From contig NC_088305.1 of NCBI RefSeq assembly GCF_032854445.1, positions 23,779,400-23,843,399 on the forward strand: a DNA stretch of 64,000 nucleotides, written 5' to 3'. The notes beneath the pieces were generated by a model. It did not search any database and was not told the DNA's origin. It was given only the letters and a program-made list of their open reading frames with translations. A program made the translations under genes and the position numbers. Position 1 is the first letter of the stretch. Each line of letters opens with the position of its first letter. Positions 11,590 through 26,000 of the stretch are shown in pieces. The DNA comes from Liolophura sinensis. Lineage: Eukaryota > Mollusca > Polyplacophora > Chitonida > Chitonidae.

Positions 11590-13449
11590 CCACTTGTTAA
11601 ACATTAGGATCCTTGGACATGCTTAAACTAAGTATATTCTGACTTAAAACATCGAGAAATAGTAAAACGATATCTGGACACGTTCAGGCGTTTGAACCAT
11701 CAGCGGAGATCGTGGATGTAAACAAATCACGTTTGCATGTGGATCTTCACTCTGGCATCAAGAACAGTCAACGGACATAATATTTTAACTGCTGACCTAT
11801 CGAATTCCTACAGTTTACTATACCTTTTGTGCAAAATATATGCACCATGGAACAGTTTTCCTGAGGGACTGAGCTAATATTTTCATCTTGTCACTCTCAC
11901 GTCGTAAACACCCATGCTGACGAAACTGACAACTGTCGTAAAATTCAAGCCTCTTTACTGCATATAGTTGGAGAGAAATTAACCATCTGTCGCCTTAAAA
12001 TAAACTTTGTAAAATGAACATCGGGGAGCAGTTATCTGGGAAATATTTAGAAGGATGGTTGAATATAGGACGTTTATTTTCTTAGCAGAAAATAATACAT
12101 GCATCACTGGGATTTAGCCCTTATTGTCAGAGAAGAGTTACTGTCTTAGCAGACGACAACATACGAGCGATTATCTTCATGGATAGACGAATCAGATGTG
12201 AGTTATTTTAGTGTCACCCATTCAAATCTCTCTCTGTTCGATTCAGAAGGTATCAAAGGAGCTGACGACATTCGTTATGGTAGATGGTGGCGGTAAAGCG
12301 CAAACCGGTCCAAAACTCCGACACCCTACAAGAGGTAAAAATCCAATATGTCTCTGCCTAGAGACCTATTGAGGCCTAGCAGTCTTTGGACTGAGAATTC
12401 CTCGCTCACTGGAAACGGATGACCATTTAATATGGCGTTTAGCTAAAGTTTAGTTTTTAGGAAACATTTTGGGAGCATCCATATTTACTTTGGAGATTTA
12501 TTCCACTGTGAATTCAGAACTTGTGGCTAGTCTGAGAACAAATCATTCAGATAGTGATGACCATACTCAGTTTGGTGTTTCGCTAAACTAGTCCTGGGGA
12601 TCATGCAGTTTCTGAAGAACATTGTGGGGACCATCCAGTGTATGGACAATGCTTCCACTGTGAATTCAAAACGAGATCGTTGCTAGCCTGAGGACTTTCA
12701 AATCATTTGTGTTTAGTGATCATTCAGTTTGGAGTTTGGTAAGCTTGTTTTAGGGACCATTCAGTGTTTGGGGACCGAGCAGTTTCTGCACAGTAACTTC
12801 GTTGTAAATTCAATGCCGATCTGTGAGGCTAGACTCTGTGTACAAGAGACAATCCTCAGTTTGGCATTGGATTCTGATCACTGGCCACGACAACTTCATA
12901 AGGGACTTGAGACTACGAACTAAACACAGTAGGATTTACAGAACTGAAGTTTTGCTCATAACGCATAAACTAAAATTATTGAGAGCTTTTAATGTATCAT
13001 CTAAACTAGGGATCCATAGTAATGCATGTATGTTGAACATTGGGCTTTTGTTTCATATGAAAATAAATTCTCCATTCAAGATTTCAGTTGAAATATTCTG
13101 TATGTACCTTGCTTTTTTATAGTTTAATACCCAGAGGATATAATACACATATAGCGGCGTCTCCAGCTACCGGAGGATCTTGAACAATCCATGAGTGTAA
13201 TCATACCACTAACAAATGGACAAGATCATAACAGGATTAAAAGATTGCCTTTAGTATTTCTGAAATGTAGTTTCTAGTAGATTGTTCGCGTATAGAGATC
13301 CATTAGAGTTTCTCTAAGCACGACTGCTATACAGTAGCGGTTGAAGACTCCTGGTTTCCCATATATATGAATTATAGAAAAATCCGCTACAAAATGTTAC
13401 ACATCATGCCTACAGTTTTTTATAATAAGGAATTTTTCCAGCAGCTAAG
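11590..13449. other. Intergenic, no gene recognised
   Basis: Contains loose internal repetition around 12540-12790 (recurring 'ggggaccat.cagtgt' and 'cattcagtttgg' segments), suggesting decayed tandem repeats. Open frames at 12729-13122 lack splice sites and known motifs. Confidence 0.4.
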
Positions 13450-14600
13450 CAATTCCATTGCTTCCCATGTGACGTCCAAATACTCGGTAAGCACCATCAT
13501 CATTATCTTCCGTGTAACGCCGTAATATTCGGTAAACATCATCTTCACTATTCCCTGTGGGACCCCTCAATATTCGGTAAGCATCATCACCATTATCTCC
13601 CGTGTGACGCCGCAATAATCGGTAAGCATCATCATCATTTTTCTCCCGTGTGACGCCGCAATACTCGGTAAGCATCATCATCATTTTTCTCTCGTGTGAC
13701 GCCGCAATACTCGGTAAGCATCATCACCATTATCTCCCGTGTGACGCCGCAATATTCGGTAAGCATCATCATCATTTTTCTCTAGTGTGACGCCGCAATA
13801 CTCGGTAATCATCATCATCATTTTTCTTTCGTGTGACGCCGCAATACTCGGTAAGCATCATCACCATTATCTCCCGTGTGACGCCGCAATACTTGGTAAG
13901 CATCATCATCATTTTTCTCTCGTGTGACGCCGCAATACTCGGTAAGCATCATCATCATTTTTCTCTCGTGTGACGCCGCAATATTCTGTAAGCATCATCA
14001 TCATTTTTCTCTCGTGTGACGCCGCAATACTCGGTAAGCGTCATCATCATTTTTCTCCCGTGTGACGCCGCAATACTCGGTAAGCATCATCATCATTTTT
14101 CTCTCGTGTGACGCCGCAATACTCGGTAAGCATCACCATCATTTTTCTCCCGTGTGACGCCGCAATATTCTGTAACCATCATCCCCATTATCTCCCGTGT
14201 GACGCCGCAATATTCGGTAAGCATCATTATCATTTTTCTCTTGTGTGACGCCGCAATACTCGGTAAGCATCATCATCATATTTCTCCCGTGTGGCCCCGA
14301 ATATTCAATATTTGGTAAGCAACATCAGATGTATACCCTGGGAATTTATAGCATGGGACGTAGCAATATTCAGTAATCGTAATGAGCAGTATCCCCTGAA
14401 TGACGTCGCAATATTCGGTAAACATCGTCAGCATTATCCCCTGTGTGACACCGCAATACTGGATAAGCACCGCTATTATCTCCCGTGTGATCTTCATCGT
14501 CATCCTCCTGCGTGACACAGGCAACTAGGTAAACATCTAGTAAACGTCTAACGCCGCATTACTCGGTCAGCACCATCAGCATTGTCTTCCTCACCTCCGC
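13450..14600. repeat. 45/46-bp minisatellite
   Basis: About 20 copies of a unit containing 'gtgtgacgccgcaatactcg' and 'taagcatcatcatcattttt'. Unit length varies between 45 bp (accattatctccc variant) and 46 bp (atcatttttctct variant), so no reading frame survives across copies. The left edge and everything beyond 14290 are degenerate. Confidence 0.9.
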
Positions 14601-14801
14601 TGTGTAGTCTGTTACTGGAGAACCTAAGTACTAGGTGGCTACGTGTAATGTGATGATCGAATTGCGGCAATGGGGCGTATCTGGTACGTATCCAGTTTGA
14701 CAAGAAAAGTTCTTACAAATATCACCATAAATTTATTGGACTGCTCACAATATGACTAAAACAATGTTATTAGGAGCACTATTTAAGTAGCCTTACCAAA
14801 T

Positions 14802-15020
14802 GAGTGAGTGCTTGGAGTTTAACGTCGTATTAAAGAATTCTTCTGTCATATGTCGACGAAGGAGTCCTTAGAATGCATATAATGTGCCTCCTTGTTGCAG
14901 GACGGATTTCCACCTCTCTTTTATCTAGTGCTGCTTCACTGAGACGACTTACCGCAGGCAAGTAAGTCGCCCCACCAAAGCCATCATACTGATATGCGTC
15001 AACCAGTCGTTGCACTTCCT
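14802..15020 (-). mobile_element. SINE family B, 3' part
   Basis: On the minus strand the sequence carries the family blocks 'gtgcaacgactggttgac', 'atcagtat.atgg', 'tgcaacaaggaggcacat' and the 3' end 'acgttaaactccaagcactc'. The tRNA-like head (gatagcacagttggtagagcg in intact copies) is missing. The copies at 22816, 23293, 60529 and 61311 define the family. Confidence 0.75.
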
Positions 15021-17025
15021 ACCAAATGAATTTACCGGCATCTTCCATTATGACGTAGACAGGGTGTTCTGTCTCAGACAGTGAAAGGTTGCTTCATTTC
15101 AGGAGATAGCAGGTCTACAAAAGATCTGACACATGGAACCAAGTGTTCGTCAGGATGTGACGTCAGACTACTGTCTGTACAGTTGACTATTTTTCATGAA
15201 TCCACACTTAGGAATTACTGGTCTGAGTGGTGTGAGATGACGGCTTGTTCCACGTGAGTGCGTTTTTGTTCCACGTGAGTGCGTCTTTGTTTGGTGTATG
15301 GTAAAGCGAAGCCATGAACACAACTCTCTACAACATTCCAATATCCCACTGAGCAATCCGGGAAGGCCATAAAACCTGTTAATTTTACACGACTTTAAAC
15401 GTTTGTTGTAACTTTATCGACTGCGGGCATTCACGACAGTACTATGTGTATCTTGCTGGCAATAAAATCAGCCGACAATGAGATAGGCTCCACCGACAGA
15501 TTTGGCTCGGGAAATTCGCGTTGCCCTATACCAATGATTTCATCTCGGCACGAACATGACAGGCCTAGCGGAATAACAGTTAGGTGAAGTGTTCCAAGAT
15601 GGCAGACCTCCTGATTATACAAGTGAATTTTTGCTCATATTTAAATTTCTTGATGATAATTTTAAATATTTTTTATTAATATTTAATGTATAAGGCCTCT
15701 GATCCATGTGGAAGAAAAAGGAAACAGGGTCAGTCATTCTTCAAAGGAATCATTCATGCTATATAGTACCCCGGTAGTTTCTGCTGCATGCATGCAATGA
15801 TTGTCGGGCTACATGCCTGTCATCTCATCATTCCACAGCACTTGTCTTCGTCTCTCGCCAAACACAGATGTGCAAGATGTGAATGAACATGCATGTAGGC
15901 CTAGATCCCTATGTATCTGTAAACTCAGCACTCTGTCGCGGACTTATCTAAGGGTGCTGGCTTATCTAACGTCACACATGCAACAGAGGCGCATTCTAAA
16001 AACGAGTATAATGTAGACCACAAATCTATAAATAAAAAGTGTATTATTGAGGTAAATACTCAATCAAATGACGCATTTTTGTTGATGCTGGGAGTAAAAA
16101 AAAAAGAAAAAAAAAAGAAAGAAAAGAAAAAAAAATAGTAATAATCTGTTAATTATAAGAGAATGTCTGTTGTCTGAGTGATGCTAGAATGTATTCTGTT
16201 ATTATAACATAATATTCTCTCATATTATACATCGTGTTAGTGTAACAGAATGTTTATGTTGAATTAATAGAATATGTATAGAATACCGCACAACAACAAC
16301 AGCATAATTTCCCCTGGTGATTGTCCAATATACATCATAAATCTGGAGCTGAAGGAAAGCCAAATGACAGAGACATCGATCTCATGCACGCTGTAAACCA
16401 CTTTCCCGGCTTGGTTGGAACGACGCTAATTCAAGCCGAGGTTTTGAAACAGTCAAATCTCTGACTTATCTCGGGCAAAACGTTGAAAATTCGACATATT
16501 AAACCCGAAATGGGAAAGGTAGAAATTTTAACCTTCAGTATACATAATGATGTCCTCCAAAATTTTGTTTTCTTTAATGTGATGCCTATATAATTAGGTA
16601 TTTTTGGGAACATGTATGGCGCGGATTTTAAGTTTTTAAAAAACAAAAGAACAGATTATGGTCGTATTTTTATTAGCGAGCTTGTTTTTGAGAAATTTGA
16701 CTTTGGATGTTGATTTAACGGTTAATTGATACACTGAATTGTGAGCGAAGTGGCCATGCTAAGCCATCTTTGTTTTATAAAAAAATTAAAAGTCGAAGCT
16801 AGTGCACAGGTATTGGCCATATTTGACGAGAACATTACACGTGTATATTTAGGCTTGAATAGCATGCTTGAGGTCGAAATGCGACGAACACTGCATAAAT
16901 GCACGCGAACTAGAGCGGCAGTGAACACACGTACTACTGCATGGCCGTGCCACTAAAGGGAGATAAGCACGTGCAAAGTTGTAGCTCTCTAAAATTGGAG
17001 GTGAAATAGTACTATTGCGGTGAAA
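15021..17025. other. Upstream flank of SARNP
   Basis: No exon recognised. 16096-16136 is a long A-rich, G-interrupted tract. A palindromic E-box CACGTG lies at 16968-16973, 53 bases before the SARNP start codon, and may belong to its promoter; no TATA box was seen there. Confidence 0.4.
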
Positions 17026-20000
17026 ATGGCTGAATCTACGTTGAGTGTTGCTGACTTGTCTTCGTTGAAGGTTTGTTCTGGGTTTAAACTTTGATTGTAG
17101 GCATGAATACTATCTTTATGGATCACCACGTTTGAAAATTCCAGCTGCTGTCGTGTTTAGATGCGTGTACAAAGCAGTGATTGAGTTGTTAAAGGCTTTC
17201 GATTTCGTATACTGCAACAACAACGCCAGTGCAAGGCCACGAGTACTCCATTTGTGCATGATCCTTGGTCATTGTTTCAGGTCTCTACGTACATAAGTAA
17301 CTCTGCTCCAATCCACCTTGTACCATAACTATCCCGCACCTTTTTATATATTTTTACACATCTAAATAGCGAACATGTGTAGAGCCCTGGCCTAATGAAT
17401 TAGACCCGTGGGTCCGTTCCTAGCTCAGGATGACATCGCTCATAGGGCCTCGTTTAGTCATGGCTGGGTCCCCTTTGACCCGGTATTATGAATTGTAAAA
17501 TTTCGGAAAACTGTCGATTACTAACGAACCTCGCCCATCCAGTCACTCCTTTACAATGCTTAGGGTCCTAGGGCACTAGACTAGGTCAGGTCTATCTTCA
17601 ACAATCTCTGGTATTTACTTGCTTCAAAGTCTTCCATTTTGCAAGACACTCTGACTATGTGGAACGAAGTGGGCCTTGAAATCCAATACAAAATAGCCCA
17701 AGATTGCTCTGATGTTAGGTTTGGAAAAATTTTGTTCAGCCAAGGATTGCCCCAAACCAACGTCAGAGTGGGCTCCATTTAAAAACCTTCTGTTGTAGGT
17801 TGCTGACCTGAAGAAAGAATTAAAAGAACGTGGTCTACCATGTTCTGGAAACAAAACAGAATTGATAGAGCGATTACAGGCTCATCTTGAAGCTGATACA
17901 GAAGACCTGTCCATAGGAGACACAACCATTGGACTGAACGACACTGATCCAGGTATGAATATGGTGCATCCCATTTTATACTTGGGTTGTAATCTGCATA
18001 ACATTTGCCTCCGTTTCATTGGGAATATTGTAAATAAGTCGTAAAGTTGAATATTTGCGTTTAATGATATCTTGCCAAGATTACTATTCGTTTCAAAGTT
18101 ACATTTTCATTCTAGACTTAAATGATAAATGGAAAAATTCTGTTTTTCTTTCACAGCAGTTTCTGACACAAAGTTGGATATGAGTGAGTGACAGTTATCA
18201 TTTGGTGGAGGAAGGTGCTTTTGTAGCAAGTCTCTTAACCATTCACTTCTCTGTGCACTAGCAAATTTAAGACCACAGTACCTCATGATTGTCAATATTG
18301 GTGTCTTAACTGCATCTTCATGATATTTGTGTTACTTTCAGCAGCAAGCTCTTCTGTCTCTGGCAACCAGTAACCTGTCAATGAAAGTTCATACCTGTCA
18401 TATTGATATACTCTGTCTGTGTAACAATCATAGCCTGGCCAAGTGGATTAGCATGCTAGTTTAGCGCGATGACCCAGTAGCCTCCCACCAATTTGGCCGT
18501 TGTGAGTTCAAGTCCAGCTCGTGTTGGCTTCCTCTCTGGCTATGTGAGGGAAGGTCTAGCTGCAACCTGCAGATGGTTGTAGGTTTCCACTTTTCTCTGC
18601 CCTGGTTCCTCCCGCTATAATGCTGGCCACAGTTGTATAAGTGAAATGTTCTGGAGTACAATGTAAAAGAAATATCAAGTAAATAATTACATTATAAATT
18701 AATCATAGAAAAACTCATTATACCTAAGCTCTCTAATCCAGTATCAGTGCTGCACTGAAATAGGATCCTGACATTAAATGTGAGTACAGTATGTGTAAGT
18801 CTACATCTGTCCAGGCACCTGCCTATACAGATGTACAGGTAACTCTTGACAAGCAAGAAACCAGTGAACATTTGCATTGAACAACATAAGCACTAATTTT
18901 CTTTGGCCATTTATGGCATGCTGATAATGTCAGCATGAAGTGATTAAGATTTTAACTAACATGATTAAGAATCTTGAAAAGACATTAGTGACCCCAAAAG
19001 CCTACAGTGCTGCTCCATAATAATAATATATCTGGCATGGATATGGGTCTGGATATCCATGTAGGAAGGGTGTGATATTGGAGGAAGATGTTCATATAAT
19101 ATGCCGATCACACGGCCAAGATGGGTATATCGCATCCACTTATGATTGACGTAGGATCTGAAATCATCCACATAGGTTTTACAACATACATGTACACTTT
19201 CAATCACGCATCAACTCATTTAATTTAGAACAAAAGCTACGATGTTGGACACCAACTTCTCGAAATGAAAAAATATTCACAAAGCGAAAGGTATAGTGCC
19301 TGGTTTGGTTATTCATTCAAATATATTATTATGATAATTAGCTGGTTGCATTTTGACTGTTTCCGCAATTATTCGGCAAATGCAAAAGCAAAACCTACAA
19401 TTTGTGTATTTTATATATGTAAAATATGTACTTTAAGGTATAAATGATGTACTTCATTATAGCAGAGAACTCTGAGGAGAACTACTTCTAAATGTATCAC
19501 AGTGTTATCCTTTTTTATTGCATGTTTTGTCCTGTAAGACAAGGCAAACCTGGCAAAACGTCTTGAAAGAACAAACTTTGAAGTTTAAAAAAAGTAGTTT
19601 CAAGTTTCTTGAAGACTTGTTTGTGGATTAGTCATGTTTGTAAGGTTTGAAAACTTACACATAGATTACACTCGTGTACACATAGATTACACTCGTGTAC
19701 ACATAGATTACACTCATGCACATATAAATGACACTCATGCACACACAGATTACACTCATGCACACATATATTACACTCATGTACACATAGATTACACTCA
19801 TGCACACATAAATGTAAATCACAGTGGTCATGTTATAGTGTTATCCTCTCTTTGCACGGACGGCTATAGAAGGATGCCCTAATTTTCAACGGCCTATGTC
19901 TCCAATATGTTGAAACATTCTGTGAGAACTGTGGGGTGTAATTGTAAAAAATAATTTGCACCGTTTTACGAAGCTTGCATGTTTAATGTTTTTTAAACAG

Positions 20001-23000
20001 AAAGAAATCATTTTTAGTCTCATTTTCATTATAATTATATGCATTCCACTGAAAACATACATGTAGCTTTAGTAGTTGAAAAGGTTGAAGACTTGCAGTA
20101 AGTCATGTATGGGTTATCATGATGTCAAAATAATGTCTGGTGTCGGGTGTCTTTAGCATGACTTTTCTGTGAGGCAGCACAATACAAAGGCTTTAAGGCA
20201 TGACATATACATTAGTACAAGACCACACTGTCTTGTATTATTGTTATTATTTCAAAGAAAGAAACCTAAAGTACAAAGGTGCGTGTTCCTTTATAACAAG
20301 ATGTGGCCTAGGGTGCATTTATTCATATTACCCACAGGAAAGGTGGCATACAGCTGATTTGAATTGTGAAGCCCGCTTTCAAAAACTTAACTACCATCTG
20401 ATAAGTGAAATTTTTCTTAGCCTTGCATTGAACGCCTGTTGAATTAATAATTAAAATAAATCATGCAGTGAAGCCTGTGGTTTGTTACACATGTATAGAT
20501 TTTTGTACTAGCTGCTAAGAAACCCCCCACAATTATAGCAGAGGAGCTGGGCAGTTAATTCTCAATTACGAGAAATGAATGATATCACTATATGTTGCTT
20601 TCAAAGTAAAGTTTTGGAGAAGCGTTCCATTGATCATGAAAAAAACTGACGACACCATAGACTTTAATAGCTTCTTTATTGTCCTGTTATTTTTTTTTTC
20701 AGTCAGTATTAAAATATTAAAGGCCATTTATCTTTTACTTTCAGGTATAGATGATTCCCTACTTCATGAAGAGACCACAGATGTAAGCTTGACTTCCGTA
20801 CACCTGTAGTAGCACCCACATTGTTACAAATATAGAGATACATGAAGACCTTTATGTACTGTGACTGGAAATGTTAGATCTTCACGACATAGAAAACAAA
20901 GTGTCACAGTAAATGCCAGATTTGTACCAGTCCAAAATCCAATAGTTCCAGGTTCAGTGCCTAGCTGTCTATTTCTCAGTGTGAAAAAAATTAACTGAGG
21001 GACAAAACCAGTCGTCTGTCATCCATGGAGAGGTTCTAAAATGCAAATCTCTAGTTTGCTCTGTTCCCATTGCTGTAAAATGACCTGGAAATTGTGTCTC
21101 AAACATGCCAGTTTAGTCAGGTAGTAAATTAAAGGGAAATCCCAGGAGATTTCTGTCGATGGATTTTAATCGATGGTAAGGCCAAAAAATTGATCCGACT
21201 AACAGACATCTGGACTTTGCCTGTTGCAGATTTTGTTTTCAAAGGCCGGCTAAATGCCATCATTATAATAGATTGTTTTGGAGTAGATGTAATTTATTAT
21301 TCCATCATTATTTGTTTTCAGGTACAAAATAAAGCCGCCATCCCTGCCAGTAACACACAAACCACAAGTGTAGTCACAGAGAAACCTGTCCGGGCGAAAA
21401 TCACTATGTCTGATGAACCGTAAGTGATGCCAGGCCAATGGAGCAAGCCTTGGCCTTGTGGCTAAGATGTTTGTCTTTCAGTTGGCCTGCACTTTGATGG
21501 GGAATTTGTATTGCTCTGTCTTAACTGTTGCAGTGCCTTAAGGTATGATGAACCGTAAGTGATGCCAGGCCATTGAAGCAAACCTTGGCCTTGTGGCTAA
21601 GATGCTTGTCTTTCAGTTGGCCTGCACTTTGATGGGGAATATGTATTGCTCTGTCTTAACTGTTGCAGTGCCTTAAGGTCTGATGAACCGTAAGTGATGT
21701 CAGGCCAATGAAGCAAGCCTTGGCCTTGTGGCTAAGATGTTTGTCTTTCAGTTGGCCTGCACTTTGATGGGGAATTTGTATTGCTCTGTCTTAACTGTTG
21801 CAGTGCCTTAAGGTATGATGAACCGTAAGTGATGCCAGGCCATTGAAGCAAACTGTAGCCTTGTGGCTAAGATGCTTGTCTTTCATTTGGCCTGCACTTT
21901 GATGGGGAATTTGTATTGCTCTGTCTTAACTGTTGCAGTGCCTTAAGGTCTGATGAACCGTAAGTGATGCCAGGCCATTTAACCAAGCTGTGGCCTTGTG
22001 GCTAAGATGCTTGTCTTTCAGTTGGCCTGCACTTTGATGGGGAATTTATATTGCTCTGTCTTAACTGTTGCAGTGCCTTAAGGTCTGATGAACCGTAAGT
22101 GATGCCAGGCCATTGAAACAAGCTTTAGCTTTGTGGCTAAGATGCTTGTCTTTCATTTGGCCTGCACTTTGATGGGGAATTTGTATTGCTCTGTCTTAAC
22201 TGTTGCAGTGCCTTAAGGTCTGATGAACCGTAAGTGATGTCAGGCCATTGAACCAAGCTGTGGCCTTGTGGCTAAGATGCTTGTCTTTCAGTTGGCCTGC
22301 ACTTTGATGGGGAATTTATATTGCTCTGTCTTAACTGTTGCAGTGCCTTAAGGTCTGATGAACCGTAAGTGATGTCAGGCCATTGAAACAAGCTTTAGCT
22401 TTGTGGCTAAGATGCTTGTCTTTCAGTTGGCCTGCACTTTGATGGGGAATATGTATTGCTCCATCCTAACTGTTGCAGTGCCTTAAGGATGCCAGGCCAA
22501 TGGAGCAAACTGTGGCCTTGTGGCGAAGATGTTTGTTTTTCAGTTGGGCTTCACTTTGATGGGGAATTTGTATTGCTCCGTTCTAACGGTTGCATTGCCT
22601 TAATTCATATTCCTTTATATTTATATCATATATTCGTGAGTCTGTGGCCTAGACCCCCATTTCCTTCACCCAGAACCAACACATAGGAATAGTTGACAGG
22701 TGAAATTTTCTTGAACAAAATGTAGGCGTTACTAGATCTTCAATCAGATACCTTCATTGATAATAAAGTTATATTATGGTGTAGTTGATTTAAATTATAA
22801 GCCAACTTCAAATGACAGGGCACGATGGCTCAGTTGGTAGAGCGTCCGCTTTGGGGGTAGATCCTGGGTCGGGTCACACCAAAGACCTTAAAAGAGGAAG
22901 TAGTAGCTTACTCGCTTGGCGTTCAGCGTTAAGGGGATAGTGCAACAACTGGTTGACTCGTATCAGTATAATGGCTCGAGTGGGGCGGTTTACTTGCGTT

Positions 23001-26000
23001 CGGTAAGTGTTTTTAGTAAGTCTTTTCAGCGAAGCAGCACTAGGTAAAAGTGAGGTGGAAAAGCATCCTGCAGCAAGGAGGCACATTACATGTATATGCA
23101 CTGTTAAGGACTCCTTCATCATCATATGACTGAAAAATTGTTAAGTACAACATTAAACCCTATGCTCTCACTCACTCACTCAAATGCCTTGACTGTTGTC
23201 ATGTTATACGTGGTGGGTGTGATCTAATTGAAGTTAGGTACATACGTCCGTCAGGCACCATATGATTTGTCTAACTTGGCCATATTCCATTGTTGACCGG
23301 CCCGGATAGCACAGTTGGTAGAGCGTCCGCTTCCGGACAGGTAGATCCAGTATCAAGCCTTGATCGAGTCACACCTAAGACTTTAAAAGAGGAAGTTGTA
23401 ACTTCCTCGCTTGGCGTTCAGCATGAAGGGGATAGTGCAACGACTGGTTGACCCGTATCAGTATAATGGCATGGGCGGGGCGGCTTACTTGTCTTCGGTA
23501 AGTCGTCTCAGCGAAGCAGCACTAGATAAAAGAGCAGTGGAAATCCGTCCTGCTACAAGGAGACACATTACAGGTACATGTACCCTAAGGATTCCTTCAT
23601 CATCATATGACTGAAAAATTGTATAGTACGACGTTAAACCCCAAGCACTCACTCAATCACTCCATATTCCATTGAAATAACGTTTATTAAAATTTCTGAT
23701 AGTATATGCATGTGAATTTCTGAATTTAAAGCTAAATTTCAGTGCTTCAGCTGCCATGACAGTACATTGAAGGCACACATGTATATAGGTCTTTGTTATA
23801 TGCCTTGGTTATGGGCCTACGTGCACGGCATCCATCTTGAGCAAGATGTGACCTTGATGTGCAGGTTTATAAACAGTGCTCAACTGCATACATACACCAC
23901 ATGACGTGCGTAGTATTGTGAAAAGGCCTCTCATGTGAGGGATACACATATATTTTGGCATATATAGCTACAGCACAGCTTTGCCTCATCGCCAGACAGA
24001 GTATGCTGATATAGTATTATGTTGTTGTTGCAGTGCCTACATGCTTCACGTGCGCCACTTCTGTTTTATAAATTAGTTTCTTAATCGGTTATATTAATAC
24101 TGACTGAGGTATGCGAGGGAAGAGTATATGAAAAGGATCTAGACACAACTGAAACCAAGACAAAAATCGGTGGTTTTGTCTTTTAAATAAGTAAAAGATT
24201 ATATCCTTGCATGTCGTTGAAGTCACGGCTGATCTAGTGTATGTATTTTGTGTTTGGAAGTACTTCGAGGCCAGGGTTTCATATGTCGTCATTGTCGGCT
24301 TATTTCAGGAAGGGAACAGCAAATGGACATGAGACCACGGCAAAGAAGCAGCTGTCAGATGCAGAGGTTTGTAGTCTTCTGGTCATTATTGTCACTTCAT
24401 TTTAGTTCACCAGCACCTTGCAATGAGCTTGTATCAAGGAATTTAACAGTGAATATATAGATTTGGCTAATCTCACTTTTCTTGAGGCTTTGGTGACAGT
24501 ATGCAACAAATGCCTGTTTGTGCAGTCTAACACTCATTAAAAATACCACTGGTTTTCCCACCAATAAAAGATATAAAAAAGCCCACCCATCTAAAAATAA
24601 AAAAACAATCTAGAGTGTGGCATTAAACAAGAATCAGATAATTAAGAGGAAGAACAAGAGCCATAGCTAGTCGTACTAATGGGTTTGATCACCACCCTGC
24701 CACCTCCCCCCCCCACTCTCCACACTTCCAAAATAAAAATTTGATATAGGTAAATTTACATTTTCGCTCACTAAGATTACTGTAATCAGCGACTGATTGA
24801 TGAGATCGCAGTTTAGAATACTAATCTCGCTTGCTTGGTAGCAGCTTAAAGTTACGGGGATTAACAGGTATCTGGCGATGGGTGGTCATTTTTGACACTG
24901 TGGTAAGTGAATAAATGTGCAGTTGGTTGGAGTATCATCTGGAAATAAGATATTGAAGTGTATGCTATGCATAGGTTTTGTGCTGTTGGCACAATCTGTG
25001 CTTTCATAACTTCCAGTGTGAATCGGCTTTGCGACAACCGTTGTAGAGTCAACAGTCTTCATATTTTCTCTGCGTGTTACAGAAGCTGAAGCTACGGACG
25101 GATCGATTTGGTGTCCAGTCAGAGGCTGACAAGAAGAAATCCAGAGCAGAACGGTATGTGTACGTGGTATAAGAGTACATGGACATTCTGAGTAAATACC
25201 TGCTAGGTTGGGTGAGTCCAGTGTAAACCCCACGTCGTGGCCCTTGTGCTCTGCCTTACTCTTCGTGTCCCTTGGGCTTCGTGTCCCTTGTGCTCTGCCT
25301 TGCTCTGTGTCCCTTGTGCTCTGCCTTGCTCTTCGTGTCCCTTGTGCTCTGCCTTGCTCTTTGTGTCCCTTCTGCTCTGCCTTGCTCTTCGTGTCCCTTG
25401 TGCTCTGCCTTGCTCTTTGTGTCCCTTGTGCTCTGCCTTGTTGTTCGTGTCCCTTGTGCTCAGCCTTGCTCTTCGTGTCCCTTGTGCTCTGCCTTGCTCT
25501 TCGTGTCCCTTGTGCTTTGCCTTGCTCTGCGTGGACACATAAGCAGATCACTGAACTGTAGAATAATAATATTGTTCTTTTCTGATATATCCCCTTATAT
25601 ATTTCTTTTTATTCCATGCTTCCATGAGAGCAAGGGATGTTAAATTAATTTGAGTTCTTTCTGCCAGTCTTTTGTTTTGGTGAAAACTGCTACAAGTATT
25701 CTCTGATTCTGACAAAATGCTGCTGGTTCAGGTTATACAGGCTCAGATCAAGTTGGAAAACCAACTGGATCAAAGAAAAAGGCTCAGGGAGCTCTGTTTA
25801 TATTACAGAGGTGTTTTGAGATTTATTTGGAAGGCACAAATGCTTTGTAAGAGTATGAATTGACCTCCAAAAACGCACTCCTTGGCTGAAATATATGTAG
25901 GTCAATGGCACTACAGTATGTGCACTATATATGCTGTAATTCTTCAACCTTTTTGAATGTTTGCAAGCTGTTTATTCAAGCATATTCTGAAGGCATTTTT

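Noticed and set aside
13450-14600. CRISPR-like regular array (also considered for 3195, 35340 and 38165)
   Set aside because: There are no unique spacers: the whole unit repeats. The setting is clearly a eukaryotic intron-bearing genome.
19634-19882. Repetitive HIDYTHA-type frame
   Set aside because: Result of a 21-bp tandem repeat in intron 2; no splice sites.
24886-25551. 221-codon minus-strand frame and overlapping plus frames
   Set aside because: Produced by the 28-bp stop-free repeat inside a SARNP intron; the peptides are simple repeats of the unit.
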